A stretch of DNA of 64,000 nt from Marinobacter alexandrii (GTDB lineage Bacteria > Bacteroidota > Bacteroidia > Cytophagales > Cyclobacteriaceae), in NCBI GenBank assembly GCA_039984955.1, contig JBDWTN010000005.1, positions 496,001-560,000 on the forward strand, read 5' to 3'. A program made the position numbers and the translations under genes. This document shows positions 35,514 through 45,002 of this stretch, piece after piece. Position 1 is the first letter of the stretch; every line of letters starts with the position of its first letter. A model generated the notes under the pieces. The model was given only the letters and a program-made list of their open reading frames with translations. It was not told where the DNA came from and ran no database searches.

Positions 35514-37801
35514 TCTGCTGACCAGTTTACACTAACTGTTTGCACATCCCTTGAATTACTTCCAATCATGATTTCGAATTCTCCTGGTTCCCAGACATAG
35601 TCCAAGTCATAGTTGTAGAATTTCAAATCCTCGGTAGTGATTTCGAATTGGATTTTTTTCGTCTCTCCAGCATCAATTGCTACTTTTTGAAATCCTTTTA
35701 ATTCCTTGACTGGCCTAGTTACGCTCCCCACCATATCTCGGATGTACAACTGTATTACTTCTTTACCGGCTATTTCACTTGTATTGGTGATGTCGATCGA
35801 TATGGTCAGCTCTTGATCTCCTTTAAGAGAGGTCGTATTTGCGTCAATGCTTCCGTATTCGAAATGGGAGTAGCTTAATCCAAACCCAAAGGGATACAAT
35901 GGGTCATTGGAGACGTCCAGGTAGTTGGATTTGAACTTTTGGAACCATTTTCCTTCGGGGAGTGGTCTTCCTGTATTCTTGTAATTGTAGAAAATTGGAA
36001 TCTGACCAATATTTTGAGGGAATGTAGTACTTAATTTACCCGATGGATTTATCTCACCAAAAAGTACGTCAGCAATGGCATTTCCTGCTTCTGTTCCACC
36101 AAACCATGCATTCAAAATTGCTGGCACATTCTCAGACTCCCACTTCAAAGCCATTGGCCTACCTGCATATAGTACAAGTACAACAGGCTTACCTGTTTTC
36201 AATAACTCTTTCAACAGTCTTTGTTGAGTCTTAGGTATTTGGATGTCCGTTCTGCTAGAGCTTTCACCACTCATTTCCGATGCTTCTCCCAGCGCCGCTA
36301 CGATCACATCGGACCTTCTTGCAATGGCTAAAGCCTCATTAAGCAACTCTGATTCTGATCGATTGTCCCGATAGGTAGGTTTTCCGAATATGCTAACTCT
36401 CTTCTCTAGCGGTTCGTCTGAATAGACATTTGCGCCCTTTGCATATAGAATATTGGCATCATCTCCAGCAACATTCTTTAGACCATCTACCAGAGAAACT
36501 GCTTGTTTGAAATCTGCTGCTACGCTCCAACTACCCACCATGTTTTCCCGATTGTTGGCTAGTGGCCCGATCACTCCAATAGTTCCCTTTTTCGCCAACG
36601 GCAATGTGTTTTTATCATTTTTTAAAAGCACAAATGATTGAGCTGCAGTTGATCTTGCTATGGCTCTATTTTCATCAGTGAAAATGTCTGTTTGCTTTCT
36701 CTCAGGATCACAGTACTTGTAGGGATCGTCAAACAACCCAAGCCTGAACTTTGCTTCCAAAATCCTGCGACATGCTTGATCAATGGCTTGTCGTGTAGTC
36801 ATATTTTTTTCAAGTGACTCTGCCAGTTTAGAAGGCATGGCATCACTCACCATATCCATGTCTATACCTGCGTTGAGTGCTAAGGCCGCCACCTCCAATG
36901 TATCTCCCATTCCATGCTCAATCATCTCCGTAACACCCGTGTAATCAGACACGACGAATCCATTAAACGCCCATTGATCTCTTAGCACCTCCGTCATCAA
37001 CCATCGATTACCAGTAGCAGGAATACCGTCCACTTCATTGAATGAAGCCATCAGGCTGCCAACTCCCGCATCAACTGCTGCCTTAAAAGGTGGAAAATAA
37101 TCATTGTACATCCGCTGGCGACTCATGTCTACGGTTCCGTAATCTCTACCAGCTTCAGCCGCTCCATACAATGCGAAATGTTTCGCACAGGCCATCAATG
37201 TATTAGCTGCAGTCAGATCATCTCCTTGATATCCACGAACCATTGCTTTGGCGATTTCAGACCCAAGGAAAGCATCTTCTCCAGCCCCTTCAGCTATTCT
37301 ACCCCACCGTGGGTCGCGGGCAATATCTACCATGGGCGAAAAAGTCCAGGAAATACCATCGGCACTGGCTTCCTGAGCTGCAACCCTTGCCGACTGTTCG
37401 ATCAGTTTCATATCCCAACTACAGGATAAAGCCAACGGAATAGGAAACACTGTTTTATACCCATGAATGACATCCATGCCAAAGAGTAACGGAATTTTAA
37501 GTCTGCTTTCTTCTACAGCAACTTTCTGAATGGCTCTGATTTTTTCAGCCGTTTTGATGTTGAATAAACCTCCAACTTTCCCTTCTTTGATTTTTGCTAC
37601 AATACCCGTGCTTTGTGCAAGTCCTGTATTGATATCTCCAGCTGCCGGTAAATTCAATTGACCAAGCTTCTCTTCTAGTGACATCAGGCTCATCAGAGAA
37701 TCTATCTCGGCATCATAGGAATTTTCACTTGTGCTTTTCTTTTGATCTGTACAGCTCAGTATCAAAATACACAAGGATAGTATGGTTAGATTCTTCTTCA
37801 T
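35510..37801 (-). CDS. GH3 beta-glucosidase (BglX-like), lipoprotein
   Basis: 763 residues from ATG at 37801, which overlaps the TGA of the upstream esterase gene (ATGA); a longer frame adds 11 residues without signal-peptide character. Lipobox CILILSC (Cys17). N-terminal GH3 barrel with LFGMDVIHGYKTVFPIPL, DPRWGRIAEGAGEDAFLG, KHFALYGAAEAGRDY and nucleophile Asp286 in NGFVVSDYTG; alpha/beta C-domain and a fibronectin-like C-terminus (GFGLSYSHFEYG, then KELKGFQKVAIDAGETKKI). Expected role: release of glucose from beta-gluco-oligosaccharides in the periplasm. GH3 enzymes partner with GH144 in known beta-1,2-glucan systems (sophorose hydrolysis). Confidence 0.92.
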   Translation of the reverse strand: MKKNLTILSLCILILSCTDQKKSTSENSYDAEIDSLMSLMSLEEKLGQLNLPAAGDINTGLAQSTGIVAKIKEGKVGGLFNIKTAEKIRAIQKVAVEESRLKIPLLFGMDVIHGYKTVFPIPLALSCSWDMKLIEQSARVAAQEASADGISWTFSPMVDIARDPRWGRIAEGAGEDAFLGSEIAKAMVRGYQGDDLTAANTLMACAKHFALYGAAEAGRDYGTVDMSRQRMYNDYFPPFKAAVDAGVGSLMASFNEVDGIPATGNRWLMTEVLRDQWAFNGFVVSDYTGVTEMIEHGMGDTLEVAALALNAGIDMDMVSDAMPSKLAESLEKNMTTRQAIDQACRRILEAKFRLGLFDDPYKYCDPERKQTDIFTDENRAIARSTAAQSFVLLKNDKNTLPLAKKGTIGVIGPLANNRENMVGSWSVAADFKQAVSLVDGLKNVAGDDANILYAKGANVYSDEPLEKRVSIFGKPTYRDNRSESELLNEALAIARRSDVIVAALGEASEMSGESSSRTDIQIPKTQQRLLKELLKTGKPVVLVLYAGRPMALKWESENVPAILNAWFGGTEAGNAIADVLFGEINPSGKLSTTFPQNIGQIPIFYNYKNTGRPLPEGKWFQKFKSNYLDVSNDPLYPFGFGLSYSHFEYGSIDANTTSLKGDQELTISIDITNTSEIAGKEVIQLYIRDMVGSVTRPVKELKGFQKVAIDAGETKKIQFEITTEDLKFYNYDLDYVWEPGEFEIMIGSNSRDVQTVSVNWSAE

Positions 37802-38733
37802 TTTTGATTTCTCTTTGTTTGGGAAAAAAGCCATGAAAGCAATTCAGGTTCTGCAAAGGCCCGATCCCAACTATTGTGATTTGCTTCTCTGTATAAAGTA
37901 AACCTGGGAGTCGCTCCAGTTTTTTGTAGTGCAAGCGCCATATCAACTGAATGGTGCGGAAAAACTACATCATCCTTTGCACCATGAAAAATCCATAGAT
38001 CCACCTTGCCAGCATATTTTTTTACAGAATTTGGATTTCCGCCACCACAGATTGGGAAGGCTGCTGCAAATAGGTCTGGTCTTCTTGCTAAAAACTCAAA
38101 TGTGCCCATTCCTCCCATTGAGAGTCCTCCTATATAGATTTGTTCATTGTTAACAAATTTTCTAGAAGCAATTGAATCCATCAATTGAAGCACGAGAGAC
38201 ATAGCTACCGTTGGTTCTCCCTCCTCCAGGAACTCAAACTGTCTCCCTAAGGGGCCATATTGTATATCTACATTTGCCCAATAATCTTCTTTGGGACATT
38301 GAGGGAAAATGACTATCGCCGGATAGTTGTTTCTGTTCTCTTCATTTAGAAATAACGTACTTCCATGCACTAGTTGCTTTTCATTATTGCTTCCTCTTTC
38401 TCCTGCACCATGCAGAAAGAGTACTACAGGATAATTTTCAGATTCTGAGAAGTTTTCAGGGAGTAATATTTGATAGGGCAGATTGCCTTCTTTCCCTTTG
38501 AAAGTTTTTGGAGTGAAGGTTTGGGAAAAAGAGAGAAGAGCATATGCCATTAAGAAGATGACCAAAACAGTTTTTTTAATGATTTGTGAGACACAAACCA
38601 AGGCTGAAGGGATAGTCTGACTAAAAGAACTAAAAAGCCCACCCCTCCTTCGCTCATTTCCAGCACATCCTCGAAACGTCGAACCGTCTCCAAATGAGGA
38701 TTTTTTATTTTCAATAAAGTCTAGATTATTCAT
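37798..38733 (-). CDS. Secreted alpha/beta-hydrolase esterase (CE1/PHB-depolymerase-like)
   Basis: 311 residues from ATG at 38733, chosen because it overlaps the TGA of the GH144 gene (ATGA). The first ~50 residues look non-coding (Arg/Ser/Gly-rich), and only then comes a signal-peptide-like stretch IIKKTVLVIFLMAYALLSFSQ. The mature domain has the oxyanion region VVLFLHGAGERGSNN, nucleophile elbow GGLSMGGMGTFEF (Ser205), acid in HGAKDDVV and His in EANHNSWDRAF. It probably removes acyl groups from the glycan. The leader anomaly suggests sequence inserted between the two genes; translation could instead begin at TTG or ATT just before the signal peptide. Confidence 0.85.
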   Translation of the reverse strand: MNNLDFIENKKSSFGDGSTFRGCAGNERRRGGLFSSFSQTIPSALVCVSQIIKKTVLVIFLMAYALLSFSQTFTPKTFKGKEGNLPYQILLPENFSESENYPVVLFLHGAGERGSNNEKQLVHGSTLFLNEENRNNYPAIVIFPQCPKEDYWANVDIQYGPLGRQFEFLEEGEPTVAMSLVLQLMDSIASRKFVNNEQIYIGGLSMGGMGTFEFLARRPDLFAAAFPICGGGNPNSVKKYAGKVDLWIFHGAKDDVVFPHHSVDMALALQKTGATPRFTLYREANHNSWDRAFAEPELLSWLFSQTKRNQK

Positions 38734-40097
38734 AAGTAAAAACCAAGTTTTTCTAAACCCAGTTGAATTTCTGGTGCCGACATGAACAGATCCCATATCA
38801 AGCCTGTTCGATGGTTTTCGATCATCACTGGGATGGGGCCCTGATCAATTGCCAAATACCTTGGCACATACCAATTTTCTTCAAAATTGAACGCATCATA
38901 CGGTCCATACTCTCCAACTAAGCTATCTGCCTCGGTGTATAAAAAACGCAGCATATCCATGCTTTCGTTTGGTGTGTATGGAAACGATGACAGAGCTGCT
39001 GTAGGGCTTATGACACCTATGTCTTTATCCGGTCTGTGTCCTTTATACCCCTTCATTGAATAACTAGATGTCAGTCCCCAGCATTTAGGTCCATATCCTT
39101 CAAAACCATTGGGATTTTCAACACAATGAGCATAATGAATTTTTGCATGGTTTGTATTCAACTCCCAATAGTTTGCATACTTGTCTTTTAATCCATTTGG
39201 ATTTAAACCTACGTATGAGTAGTGCGCCCAAAACAATGGGCCTATTGGTGAGCTATTGGAAGCATAGTGATTTAATACTGTGCTCATCCCATAGTACGTG
39301 GTATCTTCTGCAATCTTACCATTCCTTGCCCAGCCTTGGTGATACACCTCAGGATTTACCGCATGTGTTGGTGAAGAAGCTGCTAACACATACATGATCA
39401 AGCATTCATTGTATCCCTTTACACCAAAATTCATGTCCCATTCGTACTCGGGAGACCAATGCCAGTACAATATATTTTCACCTCCTTTAGTATGCCAGTC
39501 AAATTCTATGTTTTCCCACAATGTGTTTATTCTGCTAGCCAGATTAGACTCACGTTCATTTTCATTGTCCAAGTATTGACGGACGGTAATTAGCCCTGCA
39601 GCTAAAAAAGAAGTCTCTACTAAATCTCCACCATTATCTTTTTTACTAAAATCCTTGACCTTTCCAGATGGACCATCCCACCAGTGAGGCCATACCCCAT
39701 GAAAAGCATCTGCTTTCTCCAGATAGCTAACTATTTTTTCCAGTCTCTGTAATCCCTGATCTCTTGTGATAAACCCTCGTTCAATTCCCACGATTAGTGC
39801 CATAAGCCCAAAACCTGAACCTCCTGAAGTAATGATTTCCTTGGGATGACTGGGGTAAATATTATCCATATGGAATCGTTCTCGTGCCATGCCACTGACT
39901 GGCTCTGCTCCTTCCCAGAAGTAATTAAAAGTTTGATATTGTATCAATGTCATTAGTGAATCGTCTGAAATCTCCCCGACTTTTTTCACTGAATCTTCGG
40001 AAGTGGAACTAGTCGTTTGACATCCTATTGAAGCAAGTGTGATGACAAATGCAGAGATCAAATTGGTCTTGAATCGAAAGGTGAGTTGTTGCGTCAT
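38730..40097 (-). CDS. GH144-type endo-beta-1,2-glucanase (glucoamylase-like family), lipoprotein
   Basis: 455 residues. Lipobox VITLASIGC (Cys26). The alpha/alpha-barrel family annotated as 'glucoamylase' (PF10091) is recognised by YFWEGAEPVSGMARERF, GGSGFGLMALIVGIERGF, GVWPHWWDG, NGGDLVETSFLAAGLIT, YLDNENERE, HWSPEYEWDMNF, ISPTAALSSFPYTPNESM and LAIDQGPIPVMIENHRTG. Characterised GH144 enzymes cleave beta-1,2-glucan to sophorooligosaccharides. It lies 4 nt after a paralogue and is about 45% similar to it over the catalytic part by eye. The single-domain form probably works near the outer membrane. Confidence 0.87.
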   Translation of the reverse strand: MTQQLTFRFKTNLISAFVITLASIGCQTTSSTSEDSVKKVGEISDDSLMTLIQYQTFNYFWEGAEPVSGMARERFHMDNIYPSHPKEIITSGGSGFGLMALIVGIERGFITRDQGLQRLEKIVSYLEKADAFHGVWPHWWDGPSGKVKDFSKKDNGGDLVETSFLAAGLITVRQYLDNENERESNLASRINTLWENIEFDWHTKGGENILYWHWSPEYEWDMNFGVKGYNECLIMYVLAASSPTHAVNPEVYHQGWARNGKIAEDTTYYGMSTVLNHYASNSSPIGPLFWAHYSYVGLNPNGLKDKYANYWELNTNHAKIHYAHCVENPNGFEGYGPKCWGLTSSYSMKGYKGHRPDKDIGVISPTAALSSFPYTPNESMDMLRFLYTEADSLVGEYGPYDAFNFEENWYVPRYLAIDQGPIPVMIENHRTGLIWDLFMSAPEIQLGLEKLGFYL

Positions 40098-40101
40098 TTT
40101 T

Positions 40102-42078
40102 TTAATAAGTAAATCCTAGTTTAGTAAGCCCTGCCTGCACTTCTGGTGCAGACATAAATAGATCCCAAAGCAATCCAGTTCGATGGTTTTCAACCATGCA
40201 TATGATTGGCCCCTGATCTATGGCAAGATACGAGCTAGCGTACCAGTTTTCAGTAATATTGAAAGCATCGTAAAAACCATATTCGCCCCAAAGCTTATCC
40301 CCCATTAGATAATAAAAATGTCTTATGGCCTCCATGGATTCCTCCGGTGCATATGGCAAAGCAGATATTGCCGCCGTTGGAGTAATTACGCCTCGGTCAT
40401 TATCAGGGGAATGTGCGGAGTATCCGTTATTGTTGTCACTGGCGGTGAGTCCCCATGATGTTGTTCCATAGCCAACATAGTTTAAGGGGTTTTGTGCACA
40501 GTAATCTCTATTTATTAGTGTATGATTGACATTTTGCGTCCAATAATTCGCAAATTGATCAGATAGATTTCGTGGATCCAGTCCTAAAAATGAATAGTGA
40601 GAGAAAAACAAAGGGCCTCCTCTATCTGATCTCAGATCTAATATATGTCCGTAGTACGAATTACTATTTGAATTTTTCATGTCTCCACTGCGTGACCATC
40701 CTTCAGTGTAAACTTCTACATCTATGGTATGCGTTGGCGAAGAAGCTGCTAATACATAAATGATAAGCGCTTCATTCCAACCAGTTATTTTATGATTTTT
40801 TTCCCATCCAAAGTTTGGTGACCAATGCCAGTAGAGCACATCTTGGCCTGCTTGTGTATACCAATCCCATTCAACAGATTCCCACAACGCATTAATTTTA
40901 GTTATCATGCTTGCTTCTTGACCATCAGCATCATTGAGGTATTGCCTTACAGTAAGGAGCCCTTGTACCATAAAAGCCGTTTCCACTAAGTCTCCCCCAT
41001 CATCATTAGCGCTGAAAGGGATGGCTTGACCTGATGTGCCATTGAGCCAATGAGACCATACTCCATGAAATCGATCTGCATCTTCTCCTAAAAAAGTAAT
41101 GATTTTATCCAGCCTATCTATGCCTTCTTGGCGTGTAATGAATCCTCTTTCAATGGCAACCACAATTGCCATTATCCCAAATCCGGATCCTCCAGAAGTG
41201 ACCGTTTCTCCACTTGTATTTCGCTCTCTTGCAAGGCCGCTCACGGGATGTCCAAAATCCCAGAAATACTTGAATGTCTGCTCCTGAATTTTGGTAAGTA
41301 GTTCATCATCTGTTATTTCAGGAAATTTGAATGTAGAGTCAAGCTGAGTGTAGAAACTAAATTCATATCCTGAAAATGGCTGACTTAAGTTTTCCGATAG
41401 TTCTTCACTAATTGAAAAATTGTATTTTTTTAAAGGCGTGAGAGACGTTTCTGAAATTGTGTAATTGATAACAGAATCTAACACTTGATTAGAAACTAGT
41501 TGAACAAACCCATTCTCATCAGAAATACTGATATAGTCATTTACCTGTAAAGTCGAAACTGGCTGTGAAAAAGCTACTTTGAAGGAAGGGTTGAAAGAGA
41601 TGTCTTTGATTCTTGTATTCGAGTTAACTTCCATGTCATCAATAAATACTTTGTGGACAAATACTGGGGGATTAATAGTGGTAAAGCTTTTCTCTATTCC
41701 TGGGAATGATTCACCATTTAATCCCTTGATATCAGCTCCAATAATGATCCTGTATTGTGCGTTTTGTTCAAGTACTTCAAGTGGCATAGCCGAAACGGTT
41801 TTGCCTTGATCTATAAAAGAGAATTCGAGTTCAAGTTGGCTATTTGTGGCGTTAATCAATTGAACATTTTTGGACACACTTGATTGTGCAAGTTCTTCAT
41901 TGAAAGATATGACAATCGGAGCATTGATGGGTGCTTCGGTTTCTTGAGATAATATATTCACTGTGCCTACTCTTAAGGCCGTCAGCTGCATCAGTTGAGT
42001 TTCTTGAATATCACTATCATCTTGACCACATGTGAACAAGAGTAATACAATAATGATTTTTTCCAGAATCCGCTTCAT
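40102..42078 (-). CDS. GH144-type glucanase with N-terminal Big_5/Ig-like domains, lipoprotein
   Basis: 658 residues from ATG at 42078 (MKRILEKIIIVLLLFTCGQ; lipobox Cys17). The frame extends 11 residues further with no signal character. Residues about 30-240 are Ig-like (Big_5 style: ETEAPINAPIVISFNEELA, FNPSFKVAFSQPVS), and the catalytic GH144 domain follows (YFWDFGHPVSGLARERN, GVWSHWLNG, DGGDLVETAFMVQGLLTVRQ, HWSPNFGWE, TPTAAISALPYAPEESM, LAIDQGPIICMVENHRTG). Paralogue of the next gene. The spacer domains should hold the active site away from the surface, suggesting this is the extracellular enzyme that makes the first cuts. Preceded by an intergenic hairpin. Confidence 0.87.
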   Translation of the reverse strand: MKRILEKIIIVLLLFTCGQDDSDIQETQLMQLTALRVGTVNILSQETEAPINAPIVISFNEELAQSSVSKNVQLINATNSQLELEFSFIDQGKTVSAMPLEVLEQNAQYRIIIGADIKGLNGESFPGIEKSFTTINPPVFVHKVFIDDMEVNSNTRIKDISFNPSFKVAFSQPVSTLQVNDYISISDENGFVQLVSNQVLDSVINYTISETSLTPLKKYNFSISEELSENLSQPFSGYEFSFYTQLDSTFKFPEITDDELLTKIQEQTFKYFWDFGHPVSGLARERNTSGETVTSGGSGFGIMAIVVAIERGFITRQEGIDRLDKIITFLGEDADRFHGVWSHWLNGTSGQAIPFSANDDGGDLVETAFMVQGLLTVRQYLNDADGQEASMITKINALWESVEWDWYTQAGQDVLYWHWSPNFGWEKNHKITGWNEALIIYVLAASSPTHTIDVEVYTEGWSRSGDMKNSNSNSYYGHILDLRSDRGGPLFFSHYSFLGLDPRNLSDQFANYWTQNVNHTLINRDYCAQNPLNYVGYGTTSWGLTASDNNNGYSAHSPDNDRGVITPTAAISALPYAPEESMEAIRHFYYLMGDKLWGEYGFYDAFNITENWYASSYLAIDQGPIICMVENHRTGLLWDLFMSAPEVQAGLTKLGFTY

Positions 42079-42095
42079 AAAAAAATAAAAAGAAA

Positions 42096-42123
42096 GGGCT
42101 CGGCAATGCACATTTCCGAGCCC
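42096..42123 (-). terminator. Hairpin between the SusCD-lipoprotein genes and the enzyme genes
   Basis: GGGCTCGG pairs with CCGAGCCC around 12 nt. On the minus strand it is followed by TTTCTTTTTATTTTTTT and then the ATG of the first glucanase. It may be a partial terminator or a 3'-end-stabilising hairpin, making binding proteins more abundant than enzymes. Confidence 0.6.
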
Positions 42124-42142
42124 CTAAAAATTAACCTAAGAG

Positions 42143-43462
42143 TTATGGTTTTTCAGCTTCATATAAAGCAGTTACATCTGCTTGTGTATATGCTTCACTG
42201 AAGAAGCGAACGTCATCAAGCATCCCTTTGAAGTGATTTGCTGTTGTAGATTCATAGTTACCAAAACCAGTATCATCCCATTTGGTAGTCTCTCTGTCCA
42301 TAGCAAATCCTAGTGCTAGGTCACTTCCATAAACAAAGTCTTCGACTTCAGGATCAAAAACTAAACCATTGAAATTTAATGTTCCAGGAGGTCTTTCTAA
42401 ATCATCTGTTTCCATTAAAACTCCATTAATGTACATAGACCGTTTGTTGATAGATCCATCATAAGTCATAACAACGTGAGCCCAATTTTGAGCAAGTAGA
42501 CCTTTTACTTCACCATCCTCTCGTAAATCTGCTTCAAACTCTATACCAATCCATCCACCTGGATTTGTTGGAGAATCTTGAAATTGTCCATCTCCATTGA
42601 AAAACATGCCATTATTTGCATTATCTCCTTCTATCTGCGTATATCGAGCATTAAAAGCCATTGAGTTTGCTGAGCCATTAAATTCTACATAGAAGCCTGC
42701 ATTAACACCTAATCCCATTACAAAATGGCCTGCATTGCCATCTCCGTTAGTATTCAAATGATCTGTAGTGTCCGTTAATACCCAATAGCTCACAGTAAAT
42801 TTCTCGTTTAAGAAATCATCACCATCAGGAATCTCAATGATGCTTGTATTTCCATTGAAAGATGCTGCAGTATTTACATTGCCGAATCTATCTTCAGCAT
42901 ATGTTATGCCTATTGCTTCTCCTCCACTATGTGTTTCTAACTCATCATCAGGTGTACCATCCAACTTAAAATAAGCTAATTGACTATCGGCTAGAGGTGG
43001 ATCAATTTCGGCTCTTCCTACTGTTGCAAATGATCTAGATGCAGCTGTAAATGTTCCGCCATCAGTGGCTACAATATCTCCAGAAATTGAAATAGAATAA
43101 CTGGTTCCTGTTTGGAGCTCCTCAGAAACTGCAAGCGTAACAATAGCACCAGAAACTGATGGAGTAACAGCTATAGAATTAGCCCCCTCAGACAAAGTAA
43201 TGCTTGCTGATGACACTGATGTCGCATCAAGCTCCTTAGAAAAAGTCACCACGACCTGAAGGTCAACTGGAACGTCTTCTGCTGCAGTTGTTCCATTTAA
43301 ATCCACCGATACATTTTCACCAGTCTTGGGGTCTGTACCGGAAGCTTCTATACTCACTATAGTTAGTGCATCAGGTGCTGCGGTATCGTCATCACCACAA
43401 CCGACCAAGATGAAAACACCAGCAAAAAATGCCAGTCTACTTAAATACTTAAAAGTTCTCAT
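42143..43462 (-). CDS. Surface glycan-binding lipoprotein with Big_5 and LamG domains
   Basis: 439 residues. Lipobox FAGVFILVGC (Cys22) followed by GDDD, a typical surface-export context in Bacteroidota. Residues 35-150 are a Big_5/Ig-like domain (DVPVDLQVVVTFSKELDATS). From about 160 to the end is a LamG/concanavalin-like jelly roll (AYFKLDGTPDDELE, FTVSYWVLTDT, NWAHVVMTYDGSI, FKGMLDDVRFFSEAYTQ). Its place immediately after susD makes it the likely surface glycan-binding protein (SusE/F-position). Specificity unknown. 49 nt separate it from susD. Confidence 0.85.
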   Translation of the reverse strand: MRTFKYLSRLAFFAGVFILVGCGDDDTAAPDALTIVSIEASGTDPKTGENVSVDLNGTTAAEDVPVDLQVVVTFSKELDATSVSSASITLSEGANSIAVTPSVSGAIVTLAVSEELQTGTSYSISISGDIVATDGGTFTAASRSFATVGRAEIDPPLADSQLAYFKLDGTPDDELETHSGGEAIGITYAEDRFGNVNTAASFNGNTSIIEIPDGDDFLNEKFTVSYWVLTDTTDHLNTNGDGNAGHFVMGLGVNAGFYVEFNGSANSMAFNARYTQIEGDNANNGMFFNGDGQFQDSPTNPGGWIGIEFEADLREDGEVKGLLAQNWAHVVMTYDGSINKRSMYINGVLMETDDLERPPGTLNFNGLVFDPEVEDFVYGSDLALGFAMDRETTKWDDTGFGNYESTTANHFKGMLDDVRFFSEAYTQADVTALYEAEKP

Positions 43463-43511
43463 ACATTTATAGTTTTCATTCGTAAATAATTAATTGATCT
43501 AGTTATTATAA

Positions 43512-45002
43512 TTAGTTGTACCCATCGTTTTGGGTTAATAATCCATTTGATAAATCTCTTTCTGATTGAGGTATTGGGAAAACTTCATTCTTGTCAGCCG
43601 TGAACCCCAAAGGACCTAAAACTTCAGCGGCTCTCCCTGTTCTCACTAAATCGAAAAAGCGATGTTTTTCGAGTGCCAGTTCTACTTTTCGTTCGTTTAG
43701 TATTGCATCACGCAACTCAATTTTATCGGTAGTAGTTACATCAGGTAGTACGGCATTGTTTCCCTCTCTTGCTCGCTCTCTCACACTGTTGAGATAGATT
43801 AATGCCTGATCTGGCTTATCATTTTCATTAAGAGCTTCGGCCACCATCAATAACACATCAGCATATCTAAGAATTCTCACATTATACTGCCAAGACTCTA
43901 TAGCTGTGGTCCCCGAAGCATATGTTTTTTGATTGTAACATTCTATTTCTAATATTTCCGTTTCGGTTTCGTCCGTATAGGTGGTATCTAATGTTCCTCC
44001 ATGCCCTTCAATAGTAATACCATCCAAAGTTTCTCCAAGAAAAATGATTGATGCATCCATTCTTGGATCCCCTACTTCATATGAATTGATTAAATCAATA
44101 GAAGGTCTGTTAAATCCCCAACCACGATTGGGAACCCCTTTTGATCCTTGAGTATTTGCATATTGATGACCCCCTTCCTGAAAATTCTCAGGTAAGGCTC
44201 CTACTTCGAAAATTGAACCTGACCCATGTTCTCCATCTACTGAAAACACATTTGAATAAACAGGATCTAGCATGTATTGTCCAGACATGATTACTTCCAA
44301 TGCATAGATCTCAGCATTTGGGAAGTCTCCCCTGGTGAGGTATACTTTTGCTAAAATCCCTTTAGCAGCACCTCTTGATGCTCTTCCCAAATCTTCACTT
44401 GCGTATTCTCCTTTTTCTGGCAATTCTTCAATTGCGTATAAAAGGTCAGGAATGATCAGGTCATCGTAAATGATGTCTTTATCCGTTCTCTCAATTTTTT
44501 CTGGCGGTGATGTAGTCGTCACCAAAGGGACATTTCCATATCCGCGTACCAATTGAAAATAGGTGTATGCCCTTAGAAACCTGGCTTCTCCTTCGAGACG
44601 TTCTTTGAATTCTTTTTCAATTTCAATATCACCTATTTTCTCTATTACCAGATTTGCTCTTCGAATAGTCTGATAAAGTGTTGTATACCAGCCAAGTATA
44701 CTAGGCTCTCCAGGTCCATAGGTAAAGTTGTCAAAAACCAGAATTTGCGTGGCATCTGCAGGATTACTCCCCTTTCTTGCTTCATCTGACATGATATCCA
44801 GGATAGGAAAACCTTCATGATATCTCCAGTCTCTGAGGTTGTTGTAAATAGAATTGGTAGCTAAAATGGCATCTTCCTCTGTTTCAAGAAAGAATGTTTC
44901 ATTCAAGCTTCCAACTAAACCGACATCCAAAAAATCATCTCCGCAACTAGATGCTGTGAAGATCATGATTACTAAAGCTATTTTTTTCATTTTCATATAC
45001 AT
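43512..45002 (-). CDS. susD: SusD/RagB-family glycan-binding lipoprotein
   Basis: 496 residues from ATG at 45002, which overlaps the susC stop as TGATG; further in-frame ATGs lie 6 and 12 nt downstream. Lipobox IFTASSC (Cys20) then GDDFLDV, the usual SusD opening. TPR-like helices: ETEEDAILATNSIYNNLRDW, TLYQTIRRANLVIEKIGD, GEARFLRAYTYFQLVRGYGN, VPLVT, SRGAAKGILAKVYL; the C-terminus has LRYADVLLMVAEALNE, YLNSVRERA and ELALEKHRFFDLVRTGRA. It binds oligosaccharides at the outer membrane and caps the SusC transporter. Symbol used in the generic family sense. Confidence 0.95.
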   Translation of the reverse strand: MYMKMKKIALVIMIFTASSCGDDFLDVGLVGSLNETFFLETEEDAILATNSIYNNLRDWRYHEGFPILDIMSDEARKGSNPADATQILVFDNFTYGPGEPSILGWYTTLYQTIRRANLVIEKIGDIEIEKEFKERLEGEARFLRAYTYFQLVRGYGNVPLVTTTSPPEKIERTDKDIIYDDLIIPDLLYAIEELPEKGEYASEDLGRASRGAAKGILAKVYLTRGDFPNAEIYALEVIMSGQYMLDPVYSNVFSVDGEHGSGSIFEVGALPENFQEGGHQYANTQGSKGVPNRGWGFNRPSIDLINSYEVGDPRMDASIIFLGETLDGITIEGHGGTLDTTYTDETETEILEIECYNQKTYASGTTAIESWQYNVRILRYADVLLMVAEALNENDKPDQALIYLNSVRERAREGNNAVLPDVTTTDKIELRDAILNERKVELALEKHRFFDLVRTGRAAEVLGPLGFTADKNEVFPIPQSERDLSNGLLTQNDGYN

